From the NCBI GenBank assembly GCA_030747475.1, contig JASLKO010000030.1, positions 1 through 6,877 on the forward strand: a DNA stretch of 6,877 nucleotides, read 5' to 3'. Origin of the DNA: Candidatus Thalassarchaeaceae archaeon. Its GTDB lineage: Archaea; Thermoplasmatota; Poseidoniia; Poseidoniales; Thalassarchaeaceae. This document shows positions 6,087-6,877 of the stretch, one piece after another. Below the pieces are notes generated by a model. It was not told the origin of the DNA. It searched no databases and saw only the letters and a list, made by a program, of their open reading frames with translations. Position 1 is the stretch's first letter; every line of letters begins with the position of its first letter. A program made the translations under genes and the position numbers.

Positions 6087-6877
6087 ATGGCCATCTCTGG
6101 ATCAAGAGATGATGTGGATTCGGCAACGGCCGATAATTTACCACCACATCTTCGTTGGACCAATCTCCAACTTCGATTGGCGGCCAGTGACACCTCACCC
6201 ATGCATGCATTTGGTCGATGGGAAGATCAAGCGCACCAACACCTCCCAGCAGCTCGATTGGCATTGTCACCTTGGAAAGGCGTTCTAATTGCTGATGAGG
6301 TCGGACTGGGCAAAACAATTTCTGCAATCCGGATTATTCGACGGTTGCATGCGACTGGCCAAACCGGCAGTGTGATCATTGCATGCCCTGGCTCTTTACG
6401 TTCAAAATGGCGGCAAGAATTGCATCATCGCGGGGATTTAGATGCCATTGTAGCCGATAGTGGGAGAAGGTTACTGGCCATTGCCAAACGATTGGCAAAT
6501 GGTGAGCCCCGGGTCATTATTGTCAGCCATGGGGTTTTACGACGGGCTGCAACACTGGAGAAATTGATGGAATGCTTGCCACAAACAATGCTCACAATTG
6601 TCGATGAAGCCCATCACTGTAGAAACCCCAGAAGTCGCTTGCACGATGCTGTTCAGTTCCTCACAATGCGCAGTCAATATTCAGTCCTAATGACTGCAAC
6701 TCCTGTCAATTTACGAGAAGAGGAATTGTGGATTCAACTTAGTTTACTCGCCCCCGATCGATGGCCGTCCATCGAAGCATTTTATCGCACGATGAGGCCG
6801 ACTAGAATGCTGAATGATGTCCTCGATGGGATTGCGCAACCCATCCCAAATTTACCTCGAGCAGTTGATCGATTCCG
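6087..6877 (+). CDS. SNF2/RapA-like superfamily 2 ATPase (helicase), N-terminal part; runs off the right edge
   Basis: The frame encodes 263 residues to the window end without a stop. They cover the first RecA-like lobe of a SNF2-type motor: a Q-like HQHLPAARLAL region (50-60), motif I DEVGLGKT (70-77), motif Ia IIACPGSLRSKW (97-108), motif Ib-like VIIVSHGVL (143-151), motif II DEAH (173-176) and motif III LMTATP (201-206). DEVGLGKT and LMTATPVNL are typical of RapA/HepA-like and related archaeal and bacterial SNF2 enzymes, which use ATP to translocate on double-stranded nucleic acid and remodel bound proteins such as stalled RNA polymerase. The second lobe (motifs IV-VI) lies beyond the window. 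The ATG at 6087 is the first in a frame open well upstream; an ATG at 6201 would remove 38 weakly conserved residues. It follows the Lrp gene by 53 bases. Accessory domains that would separate repair, transcription and defence roles are not visible. Confidence 0.9.
   Translation, partial: MAISGSRDDVDSATADNLPPHLRWTNLQLRLAASDTSPMHAFGRWEDQAHQHLPAARLALSPWKGVLIADEVGLGKTISAIRIIRRLHATGQTGSVIIACPGSLRSKWRQELHHRGDLDAIVADSGRRLLAIAKRLANGEPRVIIVSHGVLRRAATLEKLMECLPQTMLTIVDEAHHCRNPRSRLHDAVQFLTMRSQYSVLMTATPVNLREEELWIQLSLLAPDRWPSIEAFYRTMRPTRMLNDVLDGIAQPIPNLPRAVDRF

Overview
The window looks like a chromosomal segment from an archaeon. The clearest sign is a small gene on the minus strand encoding an archaeal/eukaryotic-type Sec61-beta protein-translocation subunit. 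An archaeal-style Lrp/AsnC regulator and an RNA m5C methyltransferase that resembles eukaryotic NSUN2/Trm4 more than bacterial RsmB agree with this. The gene style (dense packing, moderate G+C, acidic protein tails, eukaryote-like RNA modification) suggests a marine Thermoplasmatota lineage such as Poseidoniales (Marine Group II). That placement is inference. I see no mobile element, CRISPR array, tRNA or rRNA, and no stretch over 100 bases lacks a gene.

Layout. Positions 2-940 (+) hold an acidic protein of unknown function, probably cut at its 5' side by the window edge. It meets the minus-strand Sec61-beta gene (941-1147) tail to tail with no base between the two stop codons. Upstream of Sec61-beta on the minus strand are a small uncharacterised gene (1215-1589) and a large polytopic membrane protein of unknown function (1677-2822). 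A 77-bp divergent region (2823-2899) with a perfect 13-bp palindrome separates these from a plus-strand series: an NSUN2/Trm4-like tRNA m5C methyltransferase (2900-4471), a two-TM membrane protein coupled to it by an ATGA overlap (4468-5559), an Lrp/AsnC regulator (5590-6033) and the N-terminal part of a SNF2/RapA-like ATPase (6087 to the right edge).

How the genes relate. Most of the recognisable genes are housekeeping: protein export, RNA modification, transcription control and a DNA- or RNA-dependent motor ATPase. Nothing here is clearly a new defence or metabolic system. The most interesting features are (i) the eukaryote-like methyltransferase with a long C-terminal extension, translationally coupled to a secreted-domain membrane protein; (ii) three operator-like inverted repeats, each in a different intergenic gap, in a window that also encodes an Lrp-type regulator; and (iii) four genes whose function I cannot assign: the acidic protein, the 124-residue protein, the polytopic membrane protein and the two-TM protein.
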